Positions 1-7,894 of a stretch of 14,238 nt of DNA are shown here, one piece after another (the first letter of the stretch is position 1; every line of letters begins with the position of its first letter). The DNA is from Jatrophihabitans sp. (lineage in GTDB: Bacteria > Actinomycetota > Actinomycetes > Mycobacteriales > Jatrophihabitantaceae), in assembly GCA_004299665.1 (NCBI GenBank), contig SCQZ01000334.1, positions 1-14,238 of the forward strand, written 5' to 3'. Position numbers and translations under genes: made by a program. The notes under the pieces were generated by a model. The model had not been told where the DNA came from. It did no database searches and was given only the letters and a program-made list of their open reading frames with translations.

Positions 1-2249
1 CCCTTACCGCCACGTCCCTGGACCGGATACTGGTCGATCCGGGTGCGCTTGGCATAGCCCCCCTCAGTCGCGACCAAGATTTCCACAGCCTCCTCACCGG
101 CCCGGACGACCTCCATCGCGAGCAATTCGTCGCCCGCGTTGAAGCGCATCCCGAACACTCCGGAGGTAGCTCTACCCATCGGGCGCAGCGTGTCATCGTC
201 GGCGCGGAACCGGATCGACATGGCGTGCCGGCTGACCAGCAGCAGGTCGTCCTCGGGCGAGACGAGGGCGGCGTCGATCAGTTCGTCGTCCTCGCGCAGG
301 TTGATGGCGATCACGCCGCCGGAGCGGTTGGAGTCGAAGTCGGTCAGCTTGGTCTTCTTGACCAGGCCGTGCTTGGTGGCGAGCACCAGGTACGGCGCCA
401 CCTCGTAGTTCTTCAACGTGATGACGTTCGCGATCGTCTCGTCCGGCTGGAAGGCCAGCAGGTTGGCCACGTGCTGCCCGCGGGCGTTGCGGTTGGCCTC
501 GGGCAACTCGTAGGCCTTCACGCGGTAGACGCGTCCCTTGTTGGTGAAGAACAAGATCCAGTCGTGGGTGGTCGTGACGAAGAAGTGCTCGACGATGTCG
601 TCCTGGCGCAGGGCGGCCCCCTGCACACCCTTGCCGCCGCGCCGCTGCGCGCGGTACAGGTCGGTCTTGGTGCGCTTGGCGTACCCGGTGCGGGTGACCG
701 TGACGACGACGTCCTCGTTGGCGATGAGATCCTCGATCGACACATCGCCGTCGTACGGGACGAGTTGGGTGCGCCGGTCGTCGCCGTACTTCGCGACGAT
801 CTCCCCGAGTTCGTCGCGGATGATCGTGCGCTGCCGCCCGGGCCTGGCCAGGATGTCGTTCAGATCGGCGATCTTCGCCTCGATCTCGGCGGCCTCGTCG
901 ATGATCCGCTGCCGCTCCAGTGCGGCCAGGCGCCGCAGCTGCAGGTTCAAGATCGCCTCGGCCTGCACCTCGTCGATCTGCAGCAGATCCATGAGGCCGG
1001 CCTTGGACTCCTCGGCCGAGGCCGAGTTGCGGATCAGCGCGATCACCGCATCCAACTGGTCGAGCGCCTTGAGGTACCCGCGCAGGATGTGGGCGCGGAC
1101 CTCGGCCTCCTTGAGCAGGTACCGGGTGCGCCGGACGACGACCTCCACCTGGTGCTCGACGTAGTAGCTGACGAACTGGTCCAGTCGCAGCGTCCGCGGC
1201 ACGCCGTCGACGATCGCCAGCATGTTGGCGCCGAAGGTGGTCTGCAGCTGGGTGTGCTTGAACAGGTTGTTCAGCACGACCTTCGCCACGGCATCCCGCT
1301 TGAGGGTGACGACGATGCGCATGCCGATCCGGTCGGAGGATTCGTCGTTGATGTCCGCGATGCCGGCGACCTTGCCCTCCTTGGCCAGCACCGCGATCGA
1401 CTCGACCAGGTTGTCCGGGTTCACCTGGTACGGCAACTCGGTCGCCACCAGGATGGTGCGGCCCTTGTTGTCCTCCTCGACGGTGACGACGGCCCGCATC
1501 CGGATCGAGCCCCGGCCGGTGCGGTAGGCCTCCTCGATCCCGTCCCGGCCGACGATCAGCGCCCGCGTCGGGAAGTCCGGTCCCGGGATGAGCCTGACCA
1601 GTTCGTCCAGGAGCTCCTCGGGCTGCGCGTCCGGGTGCTCCAGCGCCCACGCCACCCCGGCGGCCACCTCGCGCAGGTTGTGCGGCGGGATCTTGGTGGC
1701 CATGCCGACCGCGATGCCCTCGGAGCCGTTGACCAGCAGGTTCGGGATGCGCGCCGGCAGGATGACCGGCTCGACGGTGTTGCCCGCGTAGTTGGGGACG
1801 AAGTCGACCGTCTCCTTGTCGATGTCCCGCAGCATCTCCATGGCGAGGTTCTGCAGCCGGCACTCGGTGTACCGGTACGCGGCCGCCGGGTCGTTGCCGG
1901 GCGAGCCGAAGTTGCCCTGCGGGTCGATCATCGGGTAGCGCAGCGACCACGGCTGCGCCATCCGCACCAGCGCATCGTAGGTCGCGGTGTCGCCGTGGGG
2001 GTGGTAGTTGCCCATGACGTCGCCGACGACCAGGCCGCACTTGACGTACCCGCGGTCGGGCCGGTACCCGGAGTCGTACATGCCGTAGAGGATCTTGCGG
2101 TGCACCGGCTTCAGGCCGTCGCGCACGTCCGGCAGCGCCCGGCCCACGATCACCGACATCGCGTAGTCGATGTAGGACCGTTGCATCTCGGTCTGGATGT
2201 CGACCGGCTCGATCCGGTCGAACGAGCCGGTATCCGTGGTGTCAGTCAT
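1..2249 (-). CDS. gyrA: DNA gyrase subunit A (3' end missing)
   Basis: GyrA breaks and rejoins DNA in the A2B2 gyrase that adds negative supercoils in the cytoplasm. The minus strand reads MTDTTDTGSFDRIEP from the ATG at 2249, with a GAAGG ribosome site 6 bases upstream. The quinolone-resistance region reads HPHGDTATYDA, with Thr88 and Asp92 at the E. coli Ser83 and Asp87 positions. The catalytic tyrosine is Tyr127 in AAYRYTE. A canonical GyrA box QRRGGKG lies at residues 535-541, in the first blade of the C-terminal DNA-wrapping pinwheel. A degenerate box QGRGGKG begins at residue 744, and the window ends after residue 749. Family members are usually about 830-860 residues, so roughly 80-110 residues are missing. 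The gene follows gyrB after 170 bases that contain a large inverted repeat. Identity is secure. Confidence 0.97.
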   Translation of the reverse strand, partial: MTDTTDTGSFDRIEPVDIQTEMQRSYIDYAMSVIVGRALPDVRDGLKPVHRKILYGMYDSGYRPDRGYVKCGLVVGDVMGNYHPHGDTATYDALVRMAQPWSLRYPMIDPQGNFGSPGNDPAAAYRYTECRLQNLAMEMLRDIDKETVDFVPNYAGNTVEPVILPARIPNLLVNGSEGIAVGMATKIPPHNLREVAAGVAWALEHPDAQPEELLDELVRLIPGPDFPTRALIVGRDGIEEAYRTGRGSIRMRAVVTVEEDNKGRTILVATELPYQVNPDNLVESIAVLAKEGKVAGIADINDESSDRIGMRIVVTLKRDAVAKVVLNNLFKHTQLQTTFGANMLAIVDGVPRTLRLDQFVSYYVEHQVEVVVRRTRYLLKEAEVRAHILRGYLKALDQLDAVIALIRNSASAEESKAGLMDLLQIDEVQAEAILNLQLRRLAALERQRIIDEAAEIEAKIADLNDILARPGRQRTIIRDELGEIVAKYGDDRRTQLVPYDGDVSIEDLIANEDVVVTVTRTGYAKRTKTDLYRAQRRGGKGVQGAALRQDDIVEHFFVTTTHDWILFFTNKGRVYRVKAYELPEANRNARGQHVANLLAFQPDETIANVITLKNYEVAPYLVLATKHGLVKKTKLTDFDSNRSGGVIAINLREDDELIDAALVSPEDDLLLVSRHAMSIRFRADDDTLRPMGRATSGVFGMRFNAGDELLAMEVVRAGEEAVEILVATEGGYAKRTRIDQYPVQGRGGK

Positions 2250-2285
2250 CAACAACCTTCAAGTAAGACGCGGTGGAGGTCTGCG

Positions 2286-2299
2286 GTCCGACGTCGGAC
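2286..2299. repeat. Perfect 14-bp palindrome in the gyrA leader
   Basis: GTCCGACGTCGGAC is a perfect palindrome lying 36 bases upstream of the gyrA start codon. It could be an operator for a dimeric regulator, or it could fold as a small hairpin in the gyrB-gyrA transcript. I recognise no specific regulator motif. High-GC DNA makes such palindromes less surprising than their length suggests. Confidence 0.4.
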
Positions 2300-2322
2300 G
2301 AACCGCAACCGGACGGATCAGA

Positions 2323-2408
2323 GGTCGGTGTCAGATGCGCGCGCGTGGATGGGCCTGGCCCCCGCCGGCGGAGCCGGCGGGTGGTTGCGCGCGCGTCTGA
2401 CACCGACC
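2323..2408. repeat. Large nested inverted repeat between gyrB and gyrA
   Basis: Arms of 22 bases at 2323-2344 and 2387-2408 are complementary at 21 of 22 positions. They begin GGTCGGTGTCAGA on the left and end TCTGACACCGACC on the right. The one non-pair (2336 with 2395) is G-T on the plus strand and A-C in the minus-strand RNA. Inside is a second perfect 8-bp stem, CCGCCGGC/GCCGGCGG, with a 3-base loop (2362-2380). The structure begins 11 bases after the gyrB stop in the direction of transcription. No U-run follows, so it is not a standard intrinsic terminator. It could be an RNase-processing or attenuation structure that uncouples gyrA from gyrB, or a dispersed intergenic palindromic element. 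Confidence 0.75.
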
Positions 2409-2419
2409 GGCGAGCCAAC

Positions 2420-4387
2420 TCAAATATCCAGAAACCGGACGTCCTTCGCGTTGCGCACGATGAACGAGCGCCGCGCCTCGACGTCCTCCCCCATGAGGAT
2501 CGAGAACAGCCCGTCGGCGGTGGCGGCGTCGTCCAGGGTGACCAGCCGCAGGATCCGGTTCGACGGGTCCATCGTGGTCTCCCACAGTTCCTTGGCGTTC
2601 ATCTCGCCCAGGCCCTTGTACCGCTGGGTGCGCTCGCTTTCCTCCTTGGGGAGCTTGCGGCCGGCCTGCAGGCCCTGCGCGACGAGCGCGTCGCGCTCGC
2701 GGTCGGAGTACGCGAACCCCGGCTCCCCCTTCGACCACTTGATCTTGTACAGCGGCGGCGCGGCCAGGTACACGTGGTTGTGCTCGATCAGCGGGCGCAT
2801 GAACCGGAACAGCAGCGTCAGCAGCAAGGTGGTGATGTGCTGGCCGTCGACGTCGGCGTCGGCCATGAGCACCAGTTTGTGGTAGCGCAGCTTGGACAGG
2901 TCGAAGTCGTCGTGGATCCCGGTACCCAGCGCCGTGATGATCGCCTGGACCTCGGTGTTCTTCAGGACCCGGTCGATGCGGGCCTTCTCGACGTTGATGA
3001 TCTTCCCACGAATGGGCAGGATCGCCTGGAACATCGAGTCGCGGCAGGCCTTCGCCGACCCGCCCGCGGAGTCGCCCTCCACGATGTACAGCTCGCTCTC
3101 GCGCGGGTCGGTCGAGCGGCAGTCCGACAGCTTGCCGGGCATGCCCATGGTGTCCAGCGCGTTCTTGCGCGCCAGCTTGCGGGCCTGCTGCGCCGCCTTG
3201 CGGGCCCGTGCGGCCGACGCCGCCTTGGTCACGATGATCTTGCCTTCGGTGGGGTTGCGCTCGAACCAGTCCGCCAGCCACTGGTTGCAGACGCGCTGCA
3301 CGAACGACTTCGCCTCGGAGTTGCCGAGCTTGGACTTGGTCTGGCCCTCGAACTGCGGCTCGCCGAGCTTGACCGACACGATGGCCGCCAGCCCCTCGCG
3401 GATGTCGTCTCCGGTGAGCTTGTCGTCGGCCTTCTTCAGGTGCCCCCTGTCGAAGCCCCACTTGTTGACGACGGAGGTCAGCGCGGCACGGAAGCCCTCT
3501 TCGTGGGTGCCGCCCTCGACCGTGTTGATCGTGTTGGCGAAGGTGTGGACCGACTCGGCGTAGGTCTCGTTCCACTGCATCGCGATCTCCACCGACAGCC
3601 GGGCCTCGGTGTCCTCGTCCTCGAAGGCGATGACGGTCTTGTGCAGCGGGGTCTTGGCCGCGTTCAGGTGGCGGATGTAGTCGGCCAGCCCGCCGCTGTA
3701 GTGGAAGGTGGCCTCGCTGGGCGCCTGCGGGTTGACGCGGTCCTGCGCCGCGCGCTCGTCGCGCACGACGATCGTCAGCCCCTTGTTCAGGAAGGCCATC
3801 TCCTGCAGCCGGGTGCAGATCGTCTCGAAGTTGTACTGGGTGGTCTCGAAGATCTTCGGGTCCGCCCAGAAGGTGACGGTGGTGCCGGTCCGGGTCGTCC
3901 GGTCGCCCTTCTTCAGCGGTGCGGCCGGCCGCTGGTCGACGTAGGGCTGGCTCCAGTGGTAGCCGTCCTTGTCGATCTCGACCTCCAGCCGGTGGCTCAG
4001 CGCGTTGACGACCGAGACGCCGACGCCGTGCAGGCCGCCGGAGACCGCGTAGGCCTTGCCGTCGAACTTTCCGCCGGCGTGCAGCACGGTGAGGATGACC
4101 TCGACGGTGGGGCGCTTCTGGGTCGGGTGCATGTCGACAGGCATGCCGCGGCCGTTGTCCACGACTCGCACACCGCCGTCGGACAGCAGGGTCACGTCGA
4201 TCCGGTCGCAGTAGCCGGCCAGCGCCTCGTCGACGGAGTTGTCCACCACCTCCCACACCAGGTGGTGCAGGCCCCGCTCGGAGGTCGACCCGATGTACAT
4301 GCCGGGGCGCTTGCGCACCGCCTCGAGCCCCTCGAGGACGGTGATGGAACTGCCGGTGTAGGCGTTCTTCTCGGCGGCGCGCGTCAC
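2420..4387 (-). CDS. gyrB: DNA gyrase subunit B
   Basis: GyrB is the ATPase subunit of gyrase, target of aminocoumarins. Numbering from the GTG at 4387 gives 655 residues, a usual length. The GHKL ATPase domain shows the catalytic Glu46 in EVVDNSVDE, DNGRG at 77-81 and GGLHGVG at 117-123. The Toprim domain shows EGDSAGG at 437-443 and the metal-binding DADVDG at 510-515. The protein ends KDVRFLDI, the usual GyrB C-terminus. The GTG at 4387 has AGAGGGG about 9 bases upstream. An ATG at 4414, a GTG at 4393 and an ATG at 4438 are in frame but leave a poor or absent ribosome site or give a non-conserved extension. gyrA follows on the same strand. The 288-base leader carries a hairpin. Confidence 0.97.
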   Translation of the reverse strand: MTRAAEKNAYTGSSITVLEGLEAVRKRPGMYIGSTSERGLHHLVWEVVDNSVDEALAGYCDRIDVTLLSDGGVRVVDNGRGMPVDMHPTQKRPTVEVILTVLHAGGKFDGKAYAVSGGLHGVGVSVVNALSHRLEVEIDKDGYHWSQPYVDQRPAAPLKKGDRTTRTGTTVTFWADPKIFETTQYNFETICTRLQEMAFLNKGLTIVVRDERAAQDRVNPQAPSEATFHYSGGLADYIRHLNAAKTPLHKTVIAFEDEDTEARLSVEIAMQWNETYAESVHTFANTINTVEGGTHEEGFRAALTSVVNKWGFDRGHLKKADDKLTGDDIREGLAAIVSVKLGEPQFEGQTKSKLGNSEAKSFVQRVCNQWLADWFERNPTEGKIIVTKAASAARARKAAQQARKLARKNALDTMGMPGKLSDCRSTDPRESELYIVEGDSAGGSAKACRDSMFQAILPIRGKIINVEKARIDRVLKNTEVQAIITALGTGIHDDFDLSKLRYHKLVLMADADVDGQHITTLLLTLLFRFMRPLIEHNHVYLAAPPLYKIKWSKGEPGFAYSDRERDALVAQGLQAGRKLPKEESERTQRYKGLGEMNAKELWETTMDPSNRILRLVTLDDAATADGLFSILMGEDVEARRSFIVRNAKDVRFLDI

Positions 4388-4675
4388 GGGCACGTTCCCC
4401 TCTGGTCCGCGCATCCTCTGCCGGCGCGGTCTCGGCACGATCCGGGCATAATGGAACCCGGCTCGACACGACTCTGGGGCGGACGCGGGAGCCCGTCGGG
4501 CGCTCGGTCGTCTGCCCCAGGGATTCAGCTCCAGTCTACCGCATCACGCGGACAGATTCCGGCGCAACGCCACCTGAATCGCCACAGGCGCGCCGTGAAT
4601 CGGCTTCGGGCGCCCCCCCACTCACATACGTCACACCGGCGCACCTGCGCGGGATGAGGGCCCCGGCAGGGCCGC
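4388..4675 (-). promoter_or_regulatory. gyrB upstream region with leader hairpin
   Basis: This 288-base spacer separates the dciA-like gene from gyrB. Arms at 4474-4485 and 4509-4520 (CTGGGGCGGACG with CGTCTGCCCCAG) pair at 11 of 12 positions in the minus-strand RNA and enclose a further bulged GC stem. A possible -10 box, TAGACT on the minus strand, lies at 4533-4538, which would put the hairpin inside the gyrB leader. I find no convincing -35 at 16-19 bases from it. Just after the dciA stop, GGCCC/GGGCC at 4659-4673 forms a short 5-bp hairpin without a U-run, at best a weak terminator. No coding frame here looks real. Confidence 0.35.
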
Positions 4676-5299
4676 TCAGCCGTAGGTGTCGCGGGGTCCG
4701 CGCGCCCCCGGAACCGACCAACGGCCGTGTCGCCAACTCGGCGCCGCCGGCCCGGTCACGACCACCCGGCGAACCACGTCGGCGCCGACCTCGGCGACGA
4801 TCTGGGCCAGCAGCGTCGCGGCGAGCAGCCGCAACTGGGTCGCCCACGCCGAGGACTGCGCGGTGATCCGCAGCTCACCGTCGCGCAGTGCGGTCGGCGC
4901 GCAGTGCGCCGCGACCTCCGGCCCGACGATCGCCGGCCAGTCGGTGAACAGTCGCGCCTCGTTCAGCGGCCGCCGCCAGCCGCGCTCGCCGACGTGCTCG
5001 GCGAACAGCCGCCCCACCGGCTGCGGGTCGGTGTCGTCGGCGTGGGCACCGGAGTAGCCACCGCGCGGGCGCGGGTCCGACGACGCCGGCGCCCGCCTCC
5101 CCCCGGCCCGGCGCGGGCGCGGGCGGCCACGGGCCAGGGCGCGGGCGGCCTCCAGGGCGGCGCGCGCCGGGTCCACCGGTTCGGGCGAGTTATCCACAGA
5201 ATCGGCAGGTTGTCCACCGTTCGGTGTGGACGACGGTGTGAGCGACGCCTCATCCGCCCGGCCGGGCCGCGACGCCCGCCGCGGTCCGTCACCGGACAC
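4676..5299 (-). CDS. DUF721 / DciA-like replication protein
   Basis: DUF721 proteins include DciA, which replaces DnaC/DnaI as the partner that helps load or operate the DnaB helicase in many bacteria. The C-terminal half carries the family core: a conserved tryptophan in DWPAIVG (Trp121), then WATQLRLLA (about residues 152-160), and it ends GPRDTYG, as I recall for actinobacterial homologues. Residues 1-100 are Pro/Arg/Ala-rich and look disordered. The chosen GTG at 5299 overlaps the recF stop by 11 bases, typical of translational coupling. GTGs at 5197 and 5176 are alternatives, and the family often starts near VDPARAALEAA. Codons around 5190-5235 are unusually AT-rich at the third position because three DnaA-box-like sites lie there. 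Family identity is firm; the helicase role is inferred from the family and context. Confidence 0.88.
   Translation of the reverse strand: MSGDGPRRASRPGRADEASLTPSSTPNGGQPADSVDNSPEPVDPARAALEAARALARGRPRPRRAGGRRAPASSDPRPRGGYSGAHADDTDPQPVGRLFAEHVGERGWRRPLNEARLFTDWPAIVGPEVAAHCAPTALRDGELRITAQSSAWATQLRLLAATLLAQIVAEVGADVVRRVVVTGPAAPSWRHGRWSVPGARGPRDTYG
5190..5233. promoter_or_regulatory. Cluster of three DnaA-box-like sites inside dciA
   Basis: On the plus strand TTATCCACA (5190-5198) is a perfect classical DnaA box. TTGTCCACC (5210-5218) differs by one base from TTGTCCACA. TGTGGACGA (5225-5233) is, on the other strand, TCGTCCACA, also one base off. All three lie within 44 bases, about 2.4 kb from the presumed oriC. 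Part of the signal is explained by coding: the first box encodes Val-Asp-Asn. Still, the surrounding codons depart from the gene's usual G/C third positions. The sites could titrate DnaA or regulate gyrB/dciA expression. Confidence 0.5.
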
Positions 5300-6455
5300 G
5301 GCGCACCGCCCCGCCGTCGACGTCGTACCGGGCACCGCCGAGTTCCTCGGGGATGTCCGCGGGCACCGCGGCGGTGATGACGGCCTGCTCGGCCTTGGCC
5401 GCGATGCGGGCCAGTTCGGTGCGCCGCATCGTGTCCAGCTCGGCGAACACGTCGTCCAGCACCAGCACCGGATCGCCCGACCCGGGGTGCCCGGCCACGT
5501 CGTCGCGCATCAGTTCGAAGCTGCCGATGCGCAGCGCGAGCGCGGCGGACCAGCCCTCCCCGTGGCTGGCGTACCCGCGCACCGGCATCGTGGCGATCTC
5601 CAGTTCGAGGTCGTCGCGGTGCGGGCCGGCCAGGTTGACGCCGCGCTCGAGTTCGACCGGGCGCAACTGCGCGAGCTGGGCCAGCAGCGCCGCCTCGAGG
5701 ACCGCCGGGTCCGGCGCCGGGTCCGGCTCGTCCAGTTCCGGCAGCGCGGCGGACAGGGCGGTGCGGTACCGCAGGGCGAACGCCCCCCCCGCGGGGGCGA
5801 CCCGCCCGTAGGCGTCGGCCGCGTACGGGCGCAGCGTCCGCACCGTCGCGAGCCGGGCTGCCAGCAACTGGGCACCGTGCGACGCCAGCTGGGCGTCCCA
5901 GGCGTCGAGGGCGCGCAGGTCGGCGGAACGGCCGCCGCGGCGCGCGGCGCCGGAGGTCTTGAGCAAGCTGGCGCGCTGCTTGAGAACCCGCTCGTAGTCG
6001 GCACGCACCCCCGCGAGCCGCGGGCTGCGCGCCACCGCGAGGTCGTCCAGGAACCGGCGCCGCTCGGACGGGTCGCCCCGGACGATGGCGAGGTCCTCCG
6101 GCGCGAACAGCACCCAGCGCAGCGCACCCAGCACGTCACGCGGCCGGCTCACCGCATTGCCGTTCAGCCGGGCTCGGTTGGCGCGGCCGGCCTCCAGTTC
6201 GATCTCCACGCGCAGTTCGCGGCCGCCGGCCGCGATCGCGGCCCGTACGAGCGCCCGCTGCGCACCGCGCCGGATCAGGGGCGCGTCGCTCGCGACCCGG
6301 TGGCTCGCGAGGGTGGCGACGTACCCGATCGCCTCCACGAGGTTGGTCTTTCCCTGCCCGTTGGCCCCCACCAACACGCAGGCGCCCGGCTCCAGCGCCA
6401 GTTCGGCCGCCTCCCAGTTGCGAAAGTCCACGAGGGACAGGTGCCGGACGTACAC
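5289..6455 (-). CDS. recF: DNA replication and repair protein RecF
   Basis: RecF is an SMC-like ATPase that binds gapped DNA and, with RecO and RecR, helps load RecA at stalled forks and gaps. The product has 388 residues, normal for the family. The Walker A motif GANGQGKT lies at residues 30-37. GPHRDDLEL is the conserved RecF motif before the signature region. The signature appears as YASHGEGWS, the form I associate with actinobacterial RecF. The Walker B and D-loop read LVLDDVFAELD. The start is the GTG at 6455 (MYVRHLSLVDFRNW), which matches the usual RecF N-terminus although no strong ribosome site is visible. It lies 17 bases after the dnaN stop and overlaps the next gene by 11 bases, so it is probably co-transcribed and translated from the upstream flow of ribosomes. 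Confidence 0.96.
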   Translation of the reverse strand: MYVRHLSLVDFRNWEAAELALEPGACVLVGANGQGKTNLVEAIGYVATLASHRVASDAPLIRRGAQRALVRAAIAAGGRELRVEIELEAGRANRARLNGNAVSRPRDVLGALRWVLFAPEDLAIVRGDPSERRRFLDDLAVARSPRLAGVRADYERVLKQRASLLKTSGAARRGGRSADLRALDAWDAQLASHGAQLLAARLATVRTLRPYAADAYGRVAPAGGAFALRYRTALSAALPELDEPDPAPDPAVLEAALLAQLAQLRPVELERGVNLAGPHRDDLELEIATMPVRGYASHGEGWSAALALRIGSFELMRDDVAGHPGSGDPVLVLDDVFAELDTMRRTELARIAAKAEQAVITAAVPADIPEELGGARYDVDGGAVRRVR

Positions 6456-6472
6456 GGTGGTCGTGCGACGGC

Positions 6473-7636
6473 TCAGCCGGGCAGCCGCACGGGCATGATC
6501 AGATACGTGTAGTCGTTGCCGTCGGCCGTGACGTGGTCCGGCCGCGCGCTCGCCTCGGGGACCGCTCGCAGCACGACCGGCTTGTTCGCGGACGTGAACA
6601 GCATCCGCGCGCCGGTGGACCCGAGAGCGCCGAGTCCGTCGAGGAGGAACTGCGGGTTGAACGCCGTCGTGATCGGCTCGCCCTCGTACCTCACCTCGAG
6701 CTGCTCCTCGGCGCGTCCCTCGTCCTCGCCGCCGGCGCTCAGCGCGACGGACGACTCGGCGAACTCCAGCCGGACCGGTGCGCTGCGCTCGGCCACGAGG
6801 GCGACGCGCTTGACGGCCTCGACCAGCGCCGGCACCACGATCTCGGCGACCGCCGCATGGTCGGCCGGCAGCAGCGAGCGGTACGGCGGGAAGGTCGCGT
6901 CCAGCAGTCTGGTGGTGGTTCGGCTGGAGCGGCCGCCGGCGGTGCCGGTGAACCCGATGAGGCCCTCGCCGTTGCCGCCGGCCGTCAACGCGACGGTCAA
7001 CGAGTCGCTGCCGGCCAGACTCTTGGCCGCCTCGGCCAGGGTCCGCGCCGGTACCAGCACCTGCACGGCGTCGGCCCCGGGGTCACGCGGCTGCCACTGC
7101 AACTCGCGCACCGCCAGCCGGTAGCGGTCGGTGGCTGCGAGGGTCAGCCCGGTGCCTTCGATCTCCAGCCGGACACCGGTCAGCATCGGCAAGGTGTCGT
7201 CGCGGCCGGCGGCGACGGCCACCTGGGCGACGGCGGCCGCGAACGCGGCGGCATCGACCACACCCGCGGTGCCGGGCATGGCGGGCAGCTTCGGGAAGTC
7301 CTCGACGGGCATCGTCGGCAGGTTGAAGCGCGCCGAGCCGCAGTTGATCGTCAGCCGGGAGCCGTCGACGGCGAGATCCACCGGGTGCGGCGGCAGCGCC
7401 TTGGTGATGTCGGCGAGCAGCCTGCCGGACACCAGCGCCTGGCCGGTCTCACCGGCCGTGACGGGTACCTCGATCTCGGTGCTGGCCTCGAGGTCGAAAC
7501 CGGCGATCGAGAGCACGTCGTCGGCCACCGACAGCAGCAGCCCGGCCAGGACGGGCATCGTCGGGCGGACGGCGAGGCTGCGCGCGGCCCACGCCACGGC
7601 ATCGGCGAGTGCATCGCGCTCGACGCGGACCTTCAT
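6473..7636 (-). CDS. dnaN: DNA polymerase III sliding clamp (beta subunit)
   Basis: DnaN forms a ring dimer that slides on DNA and tethers polymerase III and other clamp-binding proteins. The product is 387 residues with the three repeated clamp folds expected for the family. It begins MKVRVERDALADAVAW and ends TYLIMPVRLPG, the YLIMPVRL being the hallmark clamp C-terminus near the peptide-binding pocket. The internal TDRYRLAVRE motif ends the second clamp domain boundary region typical of DnaN. The ATG at 7636 has a strong AGGAGG ribosome site 5 bases upstream (plus-strand CCTCCT at 7642-7647). The gene is read away from the dnaA-dnaN spacer and co-directionally with the leftward fork. Its promoter should lie in that spacer, overlapping the origin. 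Confidence 0.97.
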   Translation of the reverse strand: MKVRVERDALADAVAWAARSLAVRPTMPVLAGLLLSVADDVLSIAGFDLEASTEIEVPVTAGETGQALVSGRLLADITKALPPHPVDLAVDGSRLTINCGSARFNLPTMPVEDFPKLPAMPGTAGVVDAAAFAAAVAQVAVAAGRDDTLPMLTGVRLEIEGTGLTLAATDRYRLAVRELQWQPRDPGADAVQVLVPARTLAEAAKSLAGSDSLTVALTAGGNGEGLIGFTGTAGGRSSRTTTRLLDATFPPYRSLLPADHAAVAEIVVPALVEAVKRVALVAERSAPVRLEFAESSVALSAGGEDEGRAEEQLEVRYEGEPITTAFNPQFLLDGLGALGSTGARMLFTSANKPVVLRAVPEASARPDHVTADGNDYTYLIMPVRLPG

Positions 7637-7730
7637 GCTGCCTCCTGCCCGTGATCCCCAACGCCAGGGTTCGGACCTGCTGTTGAAGATGTCCTTCTGG
7701 GATAAAGCTTCTCGGTGTCGTCTTCGCAGC

Positions 7731-7748
7731 TGTGGACGGTGGGGATAA
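7731..7748 (-). promoter_or_regulatory. Adjacent pair of degenerate DnaA boxes
   Basis: TGTGGACGG (7731-7739) and TGGGGATAA (7740-7748) abut with no gap. Read on the minus strand they are TTATCCCCA followed directly by CCGTCCACA. They sit beside the AT-richest part of the spacer, where DnaA would be expected to assemble before unwinding. Confidence 0.5.
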
Positions 7749-7885
7749 CCGGCCGGAGGCCCGCGATTCCCGCCGTCGAGGCTGTGGAGGAATCACCGTA
7801 GAACATCCCCACGACGCTCCGGTGACGGTGGTCGCGCCGCGGGCCGGTCACGCCCGTCCACAGTCCCGGTCGGCCGTCGACACGG

Positions 7886-7894
7886 TTGTCCACA
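7886..7894 (+). promoter_or_regulatory. Perfect DnaA box in oriC
   Basis: TTGTCCACA matches the DnaA box described for Streptomyces and mycobacteria at all nine positions. It is the only perfect copy in the dnaA-dnaN spacer, 66 bases from the dnaA stop codon. Confidence 0.75.

Noticed and set aside
4155..4247. DnaA-box-like TTGTCCACG (4155-4163) and TTGTCCACC (4239-4247) inside gyrB
   Set aside because: Both simply encode the conserved Val-Asp-Asn of the ATPase motifs EVVDN and VVDNGRG, so their presence is explained by protein conservation.
193..4657. Long open frames antisense to and out of frame with gyrA and gyrB (up to about 890 codons)
   Set aside because: They follow from the high-GC codon pattern of gyrA and gyrB, have no recognisable domains, and overlap two genes whose motifs are complete.
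4659..4673. Possible intrinsic terminator after the dciA-like gene
   Set aside because: The stem is only 5 bp and no U-run follows, so it does not qualify as a terminator on its own.
5226..6512. Plus-strand open frame of 428 codons opposite recF
   Set aside because: Antisense to a full-length recF with intact motifs and lacking any recognisable protein features.
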